Shown piece by piece: positions 8,537 through 16,887 of a stretch of DNA of 64,000 nucleotides (positions are counted from its first letter, which is position 1; each line of letters starts with the position of its first letter). The translations under genes and the position numbers were made by a program. Source of the DNA: Bacillus sp. J37 (GTDB taxonomy: Bacteria > Bacillota > Bacilli > Bacillales > Bacillaceae); contig NZ_JAEK01000010.1 in NCBI RefSeq assembly GCF_000518865.1, positions 60,053 through 124,052 on the forward strand. The letters run 5' to 3'. The notes below the pieces were generated by a model. It was not told where the DNA came from. It made no database searches and worked only from the letters and a program-made list of their open reading frames with translations.

Positions 8537-9838
8537 TTATTTATTGAGCTCTTTGTTAACCTTGTCAGTGACTTTTGTTAACAGCTCTTCAGGAGTACCA
8601 TTTCCTCTTGTTGCGTTCTCCACTGCACTTGCTAATTCATTCCAATACAATGACCCTTGCGTCATAACAGGTCGATGATGTGAAACAGGTAAAATGTCTA
8701 CAAATTCCTTTAAGATAGGGTCTTCTTTATATCCAAGTTCTTCATTGACTGAATCAATAACAGAAAAGTCTCTTGAAATACCGCTGAATATTTTTTGGCC
8801 TTCTTCACCACTAAAGAACTTGAGGAATTCCCATGCTGCTTCTTTATTTTTCGCTCCTTTTGGAATGACTACCGACCAGCCGCCAGACCATGTCGTATGA
8901 TTCTCACCAGTCGGTGTTGGCATTGGAAATACGCCATAGTTCAAGTCCGGCTTAAACTTTTTGATCGCGGAAACCTCCCAAGGTCCACTAACTTTCATAC
9001 TAAGTTGCCCTGTTAGGAATGGATCCATTGCACCTGTCCCCTGCGAATCTGTAAAGCCTGCAATATCTTCTACATCATATTTTTGAGCGTAATCTGTCAT
9101 CCATTGTAATGCTTCCACTACTTTTGGATCATTTGCTGTTGCTGTATTTGTTTCAGGATTGAAAAACTCTCCACCAAATGCCCAGCCCCATCCATATAAC
9201 CAGCCTTGGCCAAACCAAGGGATAAATCCGATTCGTTGGAATCTACTTCCCTCTTTAATGGTTAACTTTTCTGCTGCCGCCTCAAGTTCTGCAATCGTTT
9301 TAGGCGGGTTATTTGGATCTAAGCCTACTTCTTCAAAATGATCAACATTAAAATAGACTAAACGAGAGTCGGTTGAAGTAGGTAAGCCATACAATTTTCC
9401 TTGATAGCTTGCTTCTTCCCATGCAAATGGATAATACATATCCTTCGTTACTCCACTTCCTTCAGCAAGTTCAGTCAAGTCCTCTAATGATCCTTGAGCA
9501 GCCCAAGAACCAATTTCAAATCTATCAAAATAAGCAACATCTGGCGGATTTCCTCCAGACACAGCTGTTAGTAATTTTTCGTTCTGTCCTTCCCCTTGAT
9601 TCGCAGTATAAACTGCATTAATTTTTATATCCGGGTGTTTTTCTTCAAAAGCTTTTATAACTTCGTCAACAGCCTCACCTGTAACATCTGTCATGGAGTG
9701 CCAGAACGTAACCGTTGTTTTTCCGTCGTTTTCTTTACCATCAGATGAACTAGAATTTGATGAACATCCTGTGATAATAAGTGAAAAAGTCATCAATAAG
9801 ATCAATGTTAAAAATCCAACTTTTCTTTTCTTTTTCAT
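8537..9838 (-). CDS. Sugar-binding lipoprotein of ABC importer
   Basis: Extracellular solute-binding protein (family 1), 433 residues, first gene of the operon. A lipoprotein signal peptide is evident: MKKKRK, hydrophobic stretch, lipobox IITGC with the lipidated Cys near residue 24, then a serine-rich linker. The mature part begins TVTFWHSMTD, typical of the family. The ATG at 9838 has GGGGG six bases upstream; an in-frame TTG five codons earlier is less suitable. It delivers a saccharide or related polyol to the two permeases. A promoter with palindromic operators and a cre site lie upstream (9953-10063). Confidence 0.92.
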   Translation of the reverse strand: MKKKRKVGFLTLILLMTFSLIITGCSSNSSSSDGKENDGKTTVTFWHSMTDVTGEAVDEVIKAFEEKHPDIKINAVYTANQGEGQNEKLLTAVSGGNPPDVAYFDRFEIGSWAAQGSLEDLTELAEGSGVTKDMYYPFAWEEASYQGKLYGLPTSTDSRLVYFNVDHFEEVGLDPNNPPKTIAELEAAAEKLTIKEGSRFQRIGFIPWFGQGWLYGWGWAFGGEFFNPETNTATANDPKVVEALQWMTDYAQKYDVEDIAGFTDSQGTGAMDPFLTGQLSMKVSGPWEVSAIKKFKPDLNYGVFPMPTPTGENHTTWSGGWSVVIPKGAKNKEAAWEFLKFFSGEEGQKIFSGISRDFSVIDSVNEELGYKEDPILKEFVDILPVSHHRPVMTQGSLYWNELASAVENATRGNGTPEELLTKVTDKVNKELNK

Positions 9839-9952
9839 TCCAATCCCCCTCAAAATTGTGATGAAAATGCTTAATCAATAGAAAAACATCGGTCCTCCCT
9901 TCCCCTTCATATTTCTGTGCTGCAAAACAAAGCTGTATGTACCACCACTAAA

Positions 9953-9966
9953 TAACAGCGCTTACA
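9953..9966 (-). promoter_or_regulatory. cre site (CcpA) of the sugar operon
   Basis: Minus-strand TGTAAGCGCTGTTA matches the cre consensus TGWAANCGNTNWCA at 13 of 14 positions. It lies between the proposed promoter and the binding-protein gene, a roadblock position typical of carbon catabolite repression. Confidence 0.7.
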
Positions 9967-10029
9967 TTAAAGTTCAAAAAAATAACTTCATATGATATAA
10001 CAACTAAGCAACTTATTATTAATGGTATG

Positions 10030-10063
10030 TTGTTAGATTAACAATTTAATATTGTTATGTCAA
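10030..10063 (-). promoter_or_regulatory. Promoter and palindromic operators of the sugar operon
   Basis: A perfect -35 (TTGACA, plus coordinates 10058-10063) is followed 17 bases on by a weak -10 (TAATCT). Two inverted repeats overlap them: TTGTTA-GAT-TAACAA (10030-10044) and AACAAT-5-ATTGTT (10040-10056). They are good candidates for the binding site of the neighbouring GntR/LacI regulator. The related 12-mer AGTTGTTATATC recurs at 9994-10005 (minus strand) and in the regulator promoter at 11302-11313. Confidence 0.5.
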
Positions 10064-10093
10064 TATGATTTTTAAAGATTTTAAAATTTCAAA

Positions 10094-10124
10094 AAGGAGC
10101 TGTCCCAGGTTCAGGCAGCTCCTT
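10094..10124 (-). terminator. Terminator of the GntR/LacI regulator gene
   Basis: Nine-bp stem AAGGAGCTG/CAGCTCCTT with a 13-base loop and a T-run on the minus strand, a few bases after the stop. Confidence 0.85.
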
Positions 10125-10128
10125 ATTT

Positions 10129-11280
10129 CTATCTATCGTATGTGTTTACTGGGGTTTTAGTTGAATTTCCTTCTAGAAATGTGAAATCAATAACAGTATG
10201 TTTAGGTTCTTTTTCTCCCTTTAAGATATGTTTAGATAATATATCAACTGCTTTATTTGCTATATCTACTTCATTCTGTTTGATATGAGTGTAATCCGGG
10301 CGTTTATACGGATGTGTTGGTGAATCAAAACATACAATTGAATAATCTTCAGGTATTTTATGGCCTAAATCCTGTAATACTTTTGATATCAATAAAGCCC
10401 AGTCATACTCACATGCTACAAATGCTGAGATTGTTGGATTAGATTGAACAAACTTTTTTATAATCTCATAGTTTGTTTCGAATAAACTTTGTTCTACTTG
10501 TGTTTGTTCAAGGCTATTCAGTAAAGTTAACAACATAAATTCTTGTTTCAATTGAATCCCCTGTTTTGAATAAGCCAGTTGAAATCCTTGCACTCTTTCT
10601 TCAATCGCAGAAGTTCCTACAGGTGAGGATGAAATAAAGCCTATGTTTTGGTGACCTAATGTAAATAAATAATTTGTGAGCTGCTCACCGGCTAGTCGAT
10701 TATCTGTACAAACAGAGCTTGCAGGAATTCCTCTTAGATAGCGATCTACCAAAACAAGAGGAAAGTTTTTTAAACTTAACTTAAGCAACTCAACATTGTA
10801 GTTTTCACCATGCACAGGAAAAATAATGAGACCGTCAACTGAGTCATTTACTAATTGTTTGATTGCCTTTTCTTCCTCTTCTATATTTCCATGTGTTTGC
10901 CTAATAATTAGATTTGTATTCTTTTGTGCACATGCCTTTTCAATAGCTTTTACTAAAGTTGTACCAAAGTTATCAGAAAAGCCCGGTATAATGAGAGCAA
11001 ATGTATACCTTTTTTCACTTCCATTTGTCACGGTTGAGTTTTTTGATTCACGATCTTTCTCGTTATATTGCTTAGAAACAAATGAACCTTTACCTCTTAT
11101 TCTTTCTATGATCAGATTTTGTGCCAGTAAATCTAACGCTTTTTTAGAGGTAATTCGACTAACGTTAAATTTATCTGAAAGCTCTTTTTCAGATGGAACC
11201 CGATCACCATGGTTTAAAAAACCCTTATTTACTTGATCAATAATATAATCATAAATTTGCTCATAAAGTGGAGTCTTCAT
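10129..11280 (-). CDS. GntR/LacI hybrid transcription regulator (AraR-like)
   Basis: Regulator of 383 residues with an N-terminal GntR-type winged helix (about 1-70: PLYEQIYDYI, VPSEKELSDKFNVSRITSKKALD) joined to a LacI/periplasmic-binding-type sensor (about 85-375). This is the architecture of Bacillus AraR. The sensor should bind the imported sugar or a derivative and release the operator. It is transcribed in the same direction as the operon it probably controls, but with its own promoter and terminator. It is not AraR itself on present evidence, since no arabinose genes are near. Confidence 0.88.
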   Translation of the reverse strand: MKTPLYEQIYDYIIDQVNKGFLNHGDRVPSEKELSDKFNVSRITSKKALDLLAQNLIIERIRGKGSFVSKQYNEKDRESKNSTVTNGSEKRYTFALIIPGFSDNFGTTLVKAIEKACAQKNTNLIIRQTHGNIEEEEKAIKQLVNDSVDGLIIFPVHGENYNVELLKLSLKNFPLVLVDRYLRGIPASSVCTDNRLAGEQLTNYLFTLGHQNIGFISSSPVGTSAIEERVQGFQLAYSKQGIQLKQEFMLLTLLNSLEQTQVEQSLFETNYEIIKKFVQSNPTISAFVACEYDWALLISKVLQDLGHKIPEDYSIVCFDSPTHPYKRPDYTHIKQNEVDIANKAVDILSKHILKGEKEPKHTVIDFTFLEGNSTKTPVNTYDR

Positions 11281-11301
11281 ATGTTATTCACCTTTTAGTA
11301 T

Positions 11302-11343
11302 AGTTGTTATATCCAATATATCATCTTGTGAGTGATAAAACAA
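11302..11343 (-). promoter_or_regulatory. Promoter of the GntR/LacI regulator gene
   Basis: Minus-strand TTGTTT (11338-11343), 17-base spacer, TATATT (11315-11320). Just downstream, the plus-strand 12-mer AGTTGTTATATC (11302-11313) is shared with the operon's promoter region, which suggests autoregulation. Confidence 0.5.
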
Positions 11344-11420
11344 TAAATAAGTCCTATGTATATTTCAGGAGACTTGATTAGGAATAGTTCTTTTAACGCT
11401 TTTTCATTTCAAAAATAAAA

Positions 11421-11451
11421 AGCCTAAACATCCCCAAAAAATGTTTAGGCT
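11421..11451 (-). terminator. Terminator of the fourth Gfo/Idh gene
   Basis: Eleven-bp stem AGCCTAAACAT/ATGTTTAGGCT, nine-base loop, T-rich tract on the minus strand, 10 bases after the stop. Confidence 0.85.
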
Positions 11452-11461
11452 ACATTCTCAA

Positions 11462-12454
11462 CTATTCTACTTCAATCTTAGTGTAATTTTGATTTGATAA
11501 TGCTGAGAGCTGGTTTATTAATGTTAAGCTTTCCATATCCTCTAAAGTAATGGAAGGTGATTTGTCAAAAAGAATATATTCCACCCATTGTTCTAACGGC
11601 ATTGGCAATGATGCGGGCATATTTTCTACACTGACTTGTTTTTCACCTAACTTCTTACAATTAATATAGGCTTTAGATTCTTCTATCAATAAGCACCCTT
11701 CCGTCCCATACAATTCAAGTTTGAATGGTGAACCATATGAAACGAAACTCGTTTCAATTATTCCTAATGCACCTGATATATATTCAACTAGAACAACAGC
11801 ATTGTCATCAACCTCATGTCCTAGTGTCTTTTGCAATCTTGCTGTCACTGCTTTTGCTTCTCCCGCTAATCTATTTGTTAAGTAAATAGGATGGGCTCCC
11901 AAATCGATCAATGCTCCACCACCGCATTGTTCTTTATTAAAGAAATGTTCAGGTAACCAGCCATGAGGATGGTCATCAAATGGAACTGCTCCATTATGTG
12001 CACATCGACATCTAATTGAAGTTAATTGACCTAATAACCCCTGGTCTATTACCTGTTGTGCATATAAATAATAATTTGTTGTAAGTCTAGGCAATGAAAG
12101 CATTAACTTAACTTCATGTTCCTTTACTGCGGCAAAAATATCACGGCAATCATCTACACTAAGAGCTAATACTTTTTCAGAAAAAATATGTTTTTTATGT
12201 TGAGCCGCAAGAATAATCACTTCTTTATGTAGGTTTGTCGGTGTATCAACAATAACTGCGTCTATAGTCTCATCCTTTAGCACTCTATTTAAATCAGGTT
12301 CAAAAGCAACTCCTAATTCGTCTGCCCATTGTTCACCTCTTTCAGGCTTTTCATCCCAAACTACTTTTATATTTATATATTTATTTTCTCTTGCTTCTCT
12401 TGCATAATCTACTGCATGTACATGCCATTTACTCAACATCGCTATATTTATCAT
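11462..12454 (-). CDS. Divergent Gfo/Idh/MocA family oxidoreductase
   Basis: 330-residue member of the Gfo/Idh/MocA family. Unlike the three operon paralogues, the Rossmann glycine motif is absent: after INIAM it reads LSKWHVHAVDYA. The EKP motif is reduced to SEKV (about 92-95). The substrate domain keeps GGGALIDLGAHPIYL with the active-site histidine. It may bind its cofactor differently or not act as a typical NAD(P) dehydrogenase. AAGGAGG lies before the ATG. A near-ideal cre overlaps its promoter, so glucose repression is likely. It has its own promoter and terminator and sits beside the sugar operon and its regulator. Confidence 0.82.
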   Translation of the reverse strand: MINIAMLSKWHVHAVDYAREARENKYINIKVVWDEKPERGEQWADELGVAFEPDLNRVLKDETIDAVIVDTPTNLHKEVIILAAQHKKHIFSEKVLALSVDDCRDIFAAVKEHEVKLMLSLPRLTTNYYLYAQQVIDQGLLGQLTSIRCRCAHNGAVPFDDHPHGWLPEHFFNKEQCGGGALIDLGAHPIYLTNRLAGEAKAVTARLQKTLGHEVDDNAVVLVEYISGALGIIETSFVSYGSPFKLELYGTEGCLLIEESKAYINCKKLGEKQVSVENMPASLPMPLEQWVEYILFDKSPSITLEDMESLTLINQLSALSNQNYTKIEVE

Positions 12455-12479
12455 AAATAACTCCTCCTTATGCTTTTTG

Positions 12480-12522
12480 TGATACCGCTTACATTATAAA
12501 CGTGTATTACTCTATCAATCAA
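12480..12522 (-). promoter_or_regulatory. Promoter with perfect cre site
   Basis: Minus strand: TTGATT (12517-12522), 18-base spacer, TATAAT (12493-12498), followed at once by TGTAAGCGGTATCA (12480-12493). That matches the cre consensus at every defined position and would overlap the transcription start, so CcpA binding should block initiation. Confidence 0.75.
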
Positions 12523-12645
12523 TTATATTGTCTATTATTATGCATTATTCTTTTCAATCAAGTAAACATGAAAATCTATAAGTTTTTATTATCAACAAAA
12601 CTTCCCATTTAATATCTTACACTATTTCTGGTATAAAAAGTAAAA

Positions 12646-12669
12646 AGACAAACCATCTATAGTTTGTCT
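12646..12669 (-). terminator. Terminator of the M20 peptidase gene
   Basis: Eight-bp stem AGACAAAC/GTTTGTCT, eight-base loop, T-run on the minus strand. It ends 3 bases beyond the stop codon. Confidence 0.7.
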
Positions 12670-12672
12670 CTC

Positions 12673-13818
12673 CTACATATTTTGTTTTTCAACCAATCGT
12701 TTTATGATCGTTGCCAGTAAATGGGTTCTTTCCACAAGACTTGGAATTTCTAAATATTCTTTATCACTATGCGCGTTTCCACCTATCGGACCCAAACCAT
12801 CAATTGTGGCAATTCCCAGGGAAGATGTAAAGGAGGCATCAGAGCCGCCGCCTGTTGCTGTATCTTCTATTTCGATACCAATTTCATCTCCAACAGCTTG
12901 TATTAATCTTAGCAAAGCCCGTGTTTTTTTGTTTTTCTCCATTGGGGGACGATTCATTTCCCCTTCAAGAACAATCTTTGTACCTGCAACTTCTGTCGTT
13001 GAACAAATTTCTTCAAGCTTTTCTTCAATTAATTCCACTTGGTCGATTTCCTTCATCCTTACATCGATCTGTGCTTCTGCATGGTCTGAAACTGTGTTGG
13101 CACTTGAACCACCTTCAATAAGGCCAACATTAACACTAATTCCATTTTCATGGTCAGAAAGCTCGTACAATTGAATAATTTTATGAGCTAATTCTTCAAT
13201 GGCACTTCTACCCTTCTCCGGTTCAATACCAGAATGTGCTGCTTTCCCCTCTACAATAAGCGTGTAATTTCCTTTTCCTCTTCGTGCCGAGACTAAAGAA
13301 CCATCCTTGCGTGCGGGTTCCATCACAAGGGCATATTTTGTTTTTTTTGCTTCCTTTTCGATAAGAGATTTTGAGGTAGGTGAGCCAATTTCTTCTTCAC
13401 TGTTGAGGATAATTTTTATATGCTTGTACGCTTCATCTCTCTCATTGATTAAAGCTTTTATCGCAAATAAAACCACAGCATGGCTTGATTTCATATCTAT
13501 AACACCTGGTCCATATGCACGCTTCCCCTCAATTCTAAATGCTCTTTCCAGTACTGTTCCTTTTGGAAAGACGGTATCCATATGGGCAAGAATAACGATA
13601 CTTGGATTCATCGACTCTTTATGTTCAATCACTAAATGATTTCCATACTCTTTTTGAGGGATGACCTTGACATGAAACCCCAAATTTTCATAGCAATTTC
13701 TTAAAATCTCCCCTATTTGATCTACACCTTTTTTATTGTATGATCCACTATCAATATTGACTAATTTTTCTATAAAGTTTAGCATTTTCTCACTATGCTG
13801 TTGTAAAAATGTTTCCAT
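12673..13818 (-). CDS. M20 family metallopeptidase (carboxypeptidase G2-like)
   Basis: Zinc-dependent amidohydrolase/peptidase of the M20 family, 381 residues, cytoplasmic (no signal peptide). The metal-binding pattern is complete: AHMDTVF (His, about 79), GPGVIDMK (bridging Asp), NSEEEIGS (Glu pair), VMEPAR and a C-terminal GGNAHSDKEY His. The central lid/dimerisation domain is present. Relatives cleave glutamate from folate-like or acylated amino-acid substrates, but specificity is not readable. It is followed by a terminator and preceded at 69 bases by an AEC permease gene in the same direction. The pair may share a transcript and a substrate. Confidence 0.88.
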   Translation of the reverse strand: METFLQQHSEKMLNFIEKLVNIDSGSYNKKGVDQIGEILRNCYENLGFHVKVIPQKEYGNHLVIEHKESMNPSIVILAHMDTVFPKGTVLERAFRIEGKRAYGPGVIDMKSSHAVVLFAIKALINERDEAYKHIKIILNSEEEIGSPTSKSLIEKEAKKTKYALVMEPARKDGSLVSARRGKGNYTLIVEGKAAHSGIEPEKGRSAIEELAHKIIQLYELSDHENGISVNVGLIEGGSSANTVSDHAEAQIDVRMKEIDQVELIEEKLEEICSTTEVAGTKIVLEGEMNRPPMEKNKKTRALLRLIQAVGDEIGIEIEDTATGGGSDASFTSSLGIATIDGLGPIGGNAHSDKEYLEIPSLVERTHLLATIIKRLVEKQNM

Positions 13819-13887
13819 GGAGCCTTTCCTTCTTTCTCTCTTACAGTTCCTAAAAAGATTTTACCAGAATAAAGTCCTAAAGGTAAG

Positions 13888-14802
13888 TCATCCTATAAAA
13901 AGATTCGCTAATAACCAAAGCAAAATAAAGCTAATAATAATCGTTAAATTTGACAAAGTTCCAACAAATTTTTGATTATACTCAAATTCTACTGAATATG
14001 GTAATACAGACATAGAGGTTGGCAATAAAAAGCCTAGCAATACTGTATATTTAAACATTTCATCAAAAGGGAAAACAAAGAAACATAGAACACCTAATAG
14101 CAAACCAACACCATATCTCAGTCCAAGATATTGCAGCATCAGTTTTACATAACTTTTTTCAAAAGAAAAATTCAAATAGATTCCTAAAAGCAATAATGAT
14201 AACGGCATATTGGCACCAGAAATTATATCTGCAACATCCACAATGACAGATGGTAAAGTTAAGCCTATTAAATTGATAATAACCACTATAATATAGGTCA
14301 TAAGAGGGATCGACTTTGACATCTTTGTTACAACTGTCTTAAAGTCTAATTTCACATCTTCTTTTGAGTAAAAACTGCCAATTAAATAACTTAGACCAAA
14401 AACAATAAAGGCATTGCCTACATCAAGCATGCCAAAATAGGTGATCCCCTCTTTTCCAAAAATAGCTTCAACGAGCGGATACGCAAAAAGTCCGATATTC
14501 AAGCCCGGTACCATCATACCGAGCATTCCCTTTATATTTCTTTGCTTTTTCCGAAAGACAAAAAGACCGAAAAATCCGATTAGGACACCATAAAGAAAAC
14601 CTATAAATATGAGTAAAAATAGTGATGATTCTAATGTTATATCAGAAAAAGTAACAATGATAATTGAAGGTAATGTGAGATTGAATATAATTCTTGATAA
14701 GCCTTCCCCATCTTTCTCCTTAATAATATTACCTCTTTTTAGGATATAACCTAGTGAAATAATTAAAATACAATACAAAAATTGCATATTGAAACTATCC
14801 AA
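13888..14802 (-). CDS. AEC family transporter (auxin efflux carrier type)
   Basis: Membrane permease of the AEC family, 304 residues and about ten spans. It has the N-terminal RIIFNLTLPSII-type segment and a mid-protein loop (KEDVKLDFKTV). Family members export or exchange small organic acids such as malate. A TTG start at 14802 fits best: AGGAG is 9 bases upstream, while the first ATG is five codons further in without a ribosome site. It lies upstream of the M20 peptidase with no clear terminator between them, so co-transcription is plausible. Confidence 0.85.
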   Translation of the reverse strand: MDSFNMQFLYCILIISLGYILKRGNIIKEKDGEGLSRIIFNLTLPSIIIVTFSDITLESSLFLLIFIGFLYGVLIGFFGLFVFRKKQRNIKGMLGMMVPGLNIGLFAYPLVEAIFGKEGITYFGMLDVGNAFIVFGLSYLIGSFYSKEDVKLDFKTVVTKMSKSIPLMTYIIVVIINLIGLTLPSVIVDVADIISGANMPLSLLLLGIYLNFSFEKSYVKLMLQYLGLRYGVGLLLGVLCFFVFPFDEMFKYTVLLGFLLPTSMSVLPYSVEFEYNQKFVGTLSNLTIIISFILLWLLANLFIG

Positions 14803-14979
14803 CTTTACCTTCTCCTAACCGCTCAATTCTTCACCTAATTAACAATACTGTTCATTTTACCTAATATCTATCTCTTAAGCAAACTGGTACATTACTATTC
14901 TCCATAAATACAAATCTCTATTCCACTATTCTAAATTTTGTGATAAATTAGACTAAATGATCTTGAGAGGATGTCGTTT

Positions 14980-15294
14980 ATGTCAAAATTTGAAAATATT
15001 ACGATTGAAAAGAAAGCAAATCTTTATTTTGAGGGGAAAGTTTCTAGTCGAACAATTTTATTTAGTAATGGTACGAAGAAAACACTAGGGGTCATGCAGC
15101 CTGGTGAATATGAATTTTCAACAAGTGTAAAAGAAGAAATGGATATTGTATCTGGACAGTTAGAATATAAATTAGCTGGAGAAGATTGGAAATCAATTGA
15201 TGGACAAGGTGTTTTTTATGTGCCGGCAAACGAAACGTTCCAAGTAAAAGCACAAACAGTTGTTGATTATTGTTGTTCATATTTAAATGAATAA
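14980..15294 (+). CDS. ppnP: Pyrimidine/purine nucleoside phosphorylase
   Basis: Small cupin-like enzyme (104 residues) of the PpnP family (formerly DUF1255), which phosphorolyses several nucleosides to free base and ribose-1-phosphate. The fold is evident in GVMQPGEYEFST, then EEMDIVSGQLEYKL and VFYVPANETFQV, with the conserved C-terminal YCCSYL segment. The ATG at 14980 is preferred because GAGAGG lies 9 bases upstream. The ATG three codons earlier touches that site and leaves no spacing. Single gene with a shared terminator downstream. Confidence 0.88.
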   Translation: MSKFENITIEKKANLYFEGKVSSRTILFSNGTKKTLGVMQPGEYEFSTSVKEEMDIVSGQLEYKLAGEDWKSIDGQGVFYVPANETFQVKAQTVVDYCCSYLNE

Positions 15295-15326
15295 ATAACA
15301 AACAAGGCTTTATTAACAAAAGAATG

Positions 15327-15362
15327 AAAAGGAAATGCTCAGATACAAGAACATTTCCTTTT
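15327..15362. terminator. Bidirectional terminator
   Basis: Eleven-bp stem AAAAGGAAATG/CATTTCCTTTT with a 14-base loop between two convergent genes. A/T tails serve both directions. Confidence 0.8.
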
Positions 15363-15367
15363 AACAT

Positions 15368-15955
15368 CTACTTTTTTTCTGTTTTTTCAACCAATTGAAA
15401 TAGATACTTATATAAATATCGAAGTACTTCTCCAATTGACATGTTTTCATCAAAACCTTTAATATCATTTAGGGTAAGATTCATATCCCATAACCCATCT
15501 TGCTGATTAAACATGAGGTTATATTTCGGTGTTTCCCCTATTCCCTTTTCTTTCACATATTCTCTAATCTTTGTTTCTACATTTTTCTTAAGTTTAAGAC
15601 CCAACATTGCTTCATAAGTGCCAAATACATCATCTACTTCCAAAGAAATAGCATCTATTCCGATCACGTCAAACCACTTTGATTCTATATATAGAAATTC
15701 AGCCATGTTTTCTTTAAGAATGTTTACTGACTTGTCCAAAAAGCTCTCTGCCTCAGTGCTGATCAGTTCATCGGTTTCCTTCAGACTTCTCTCAATATAC
15801 ACATCCGAAAATCTAGCCGACGGCTCATTTACCTTTAAATCCGAAATCTGTTTATTGTTAGGAAGTAATCCGTTTTTTTCGATATATTCTTTTTCTTCCT
15901 CAAATATTTCGCCATCTATTTGTTCTAGTAATTTCTGTATTCGTTCCTTTAACAA
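15368..15955 (-). CDS. Uncharacterised acidic cytoplasmic protein
   Basis: 195-residue, acidic, probably helical protein without signal peptide, membrane segment or motif I recognise. The TTG at 15955 is a sound start, with GGAGG 7 bases upstream. The N-terminal half is Lys/Glu-rich with coiled-coil character. A short aromatic stretch (QDGLWDMNLTLNDIKGF) lies near residue 150. It is flanked by a convergent ppnP and by exoA upstream in the same direction. I cannot assign a function; similar proteins appear to be widespread in Bacillus. Confidence 0.75.
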   Translation of the reverse strand: MLKERIQKLLEQIDGEIFEEEKEYIEKNGLLPNNKQISDLKVNEPSARFSDVYIERSLKETDELISTEAESFLDKSVNILKENMAEFLYIESKWFDVIGIDAISLEVDDVFGTYEAMLGLKLKKNVETKIREYVKEKGIGETPKYNLMFNQQDGLWDMNLTLNDIKGFDENMSIGEVLRYLYKYLFQLVEKTEKK

Positions 15956-16015
15956 TGCTCTTCCTCCATTTACTTCATTCTCTATGACAATAGTATATCC
16001 AAATTACATCGGTTT

Positions 16016-16771
16016 CTACAGATTTATCTCTATAAAAACAGGACAGTGATCACTTCCCAGTATGTCACAATGAACTTGTGAATCGATCAATCGATCCTTC
16101 AGCATATCAGATATGATAAAATAGTCAATTCTCCAGCCAATATTTCTTTCCCTAACCTTACTCATGTATGACCACCATGAATAGACATCGATTTTATCCG
16201 GATACAAATGTCTAAAACTATCAACGAAGCCATCCTTTAATAGAAGGGACATTTTTTCTCTTTCTTCATCTGTAAATCCTGAATTTCCTTTATTTGATTT
16301 TGGGTTTTTTAAGTCAATTTCTTGATGTGCAACATTTAAATCGCCACATAAGATAACAGGTTTTACTCGATCTAGCTTGGTTATATATGCTCGAACATCA
16401 TCTTCCCAAACCAGTCTTTCCCCAAGTCTTGAAAGATCCCGTTTAGAATTTGGAGTATACATAGTGATTAGATAAAACTCTTCAAACTCTAACGTAATGA
16501 TTCTGCCTTCAGCTTCTTCTACGTTTTCTCCGACACCATAAGAAACACTCAAAGGTTTTTTCTTTGTAAAAACAGCTGTGCCGGAATATCCTTTGCGGAT
16601 AGCATAATTCCAATATTGATCATATCCCTCAAGTTCTAAAGCTAATTGCCCTTCTTGCATTTTTGTTTCTTGGATACAAAATATATCTGCATCAACTTCT
16701 TGAAAATAATCTAAAAACCCTTTTTTTACACAAGCTCTAATTCCATTTACATTCCATGATACAATTTTCAT
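16016..16771 (-). CDS. exoA: Exodeoxyribonuclease III (AP endonuclease)
   Basis: Exonuclease III-family enzyme (251 residues) that nicks DNA 5' to abasic sites and trims 3' blocks in base-excision repair. All catalytic blocks are present: SWNVNGIRA (Asn at about 7), IQETKM (metal Glu), the YTPNSKRD Tyr, GDLNVAH (Asp/Asn), GWRIDYF and the final GSDHCPV Asp-His. The length is normal for the family. AAGGAG precedes the ATG. Apparently a single gene. Confidence 0.95.
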   Translation of the reverse strand: MKIVSWNVNGIRACVKKGFLDYFQEVDADIFCIQETKMQEGQLALELEGYDQYWNYAIRKGYSGTAVFTKKKPLSVSYGVGENVEEAEGRIITLEFEEFYLITMYTPNSKRDLSRLGERLVWEDDVRAYITKLDRVKPVILCGDLNVAHQEIDLKNPKSNKGNSGFTDEEREKMSLLLKDGFVDSFRHLYPDKIDVYSWWSYMSKVRERNIGWRIDYFIISDMLKDRLIDSQVHCDILGSDHCPVFIEINL

Positions 16772-16864
16772 AGGAAATAAAATCTCCTTATTTCAGTTTA
16801 TCTTATAAATATTTATCATATATTATTTCTCTGAAATAATCTAAGGTTTTGCGTAAAGAAAAAA

Positions 16865-16887
16865 CTGCAGAACGTTTCATTCTGCAG
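16865..16887 (-). terminator. Terminator overlapping the cysteine dioxygenase stop
   Basis: Stem CTGCAGAA/TTCTGCAG with a seven-base loop and a T-run on the minus strand. The 5' arm lies in the last codons of the dioxygenase gene, so the stop codon is within the hairpin. Confidence 0.75.

Noticed and set aside
15092..15367. 91-residue minus-strand frame opposite ppnP
   Set aside because: Lies antisense to a firmly identified gene and crosses its terminator; shadow frame.
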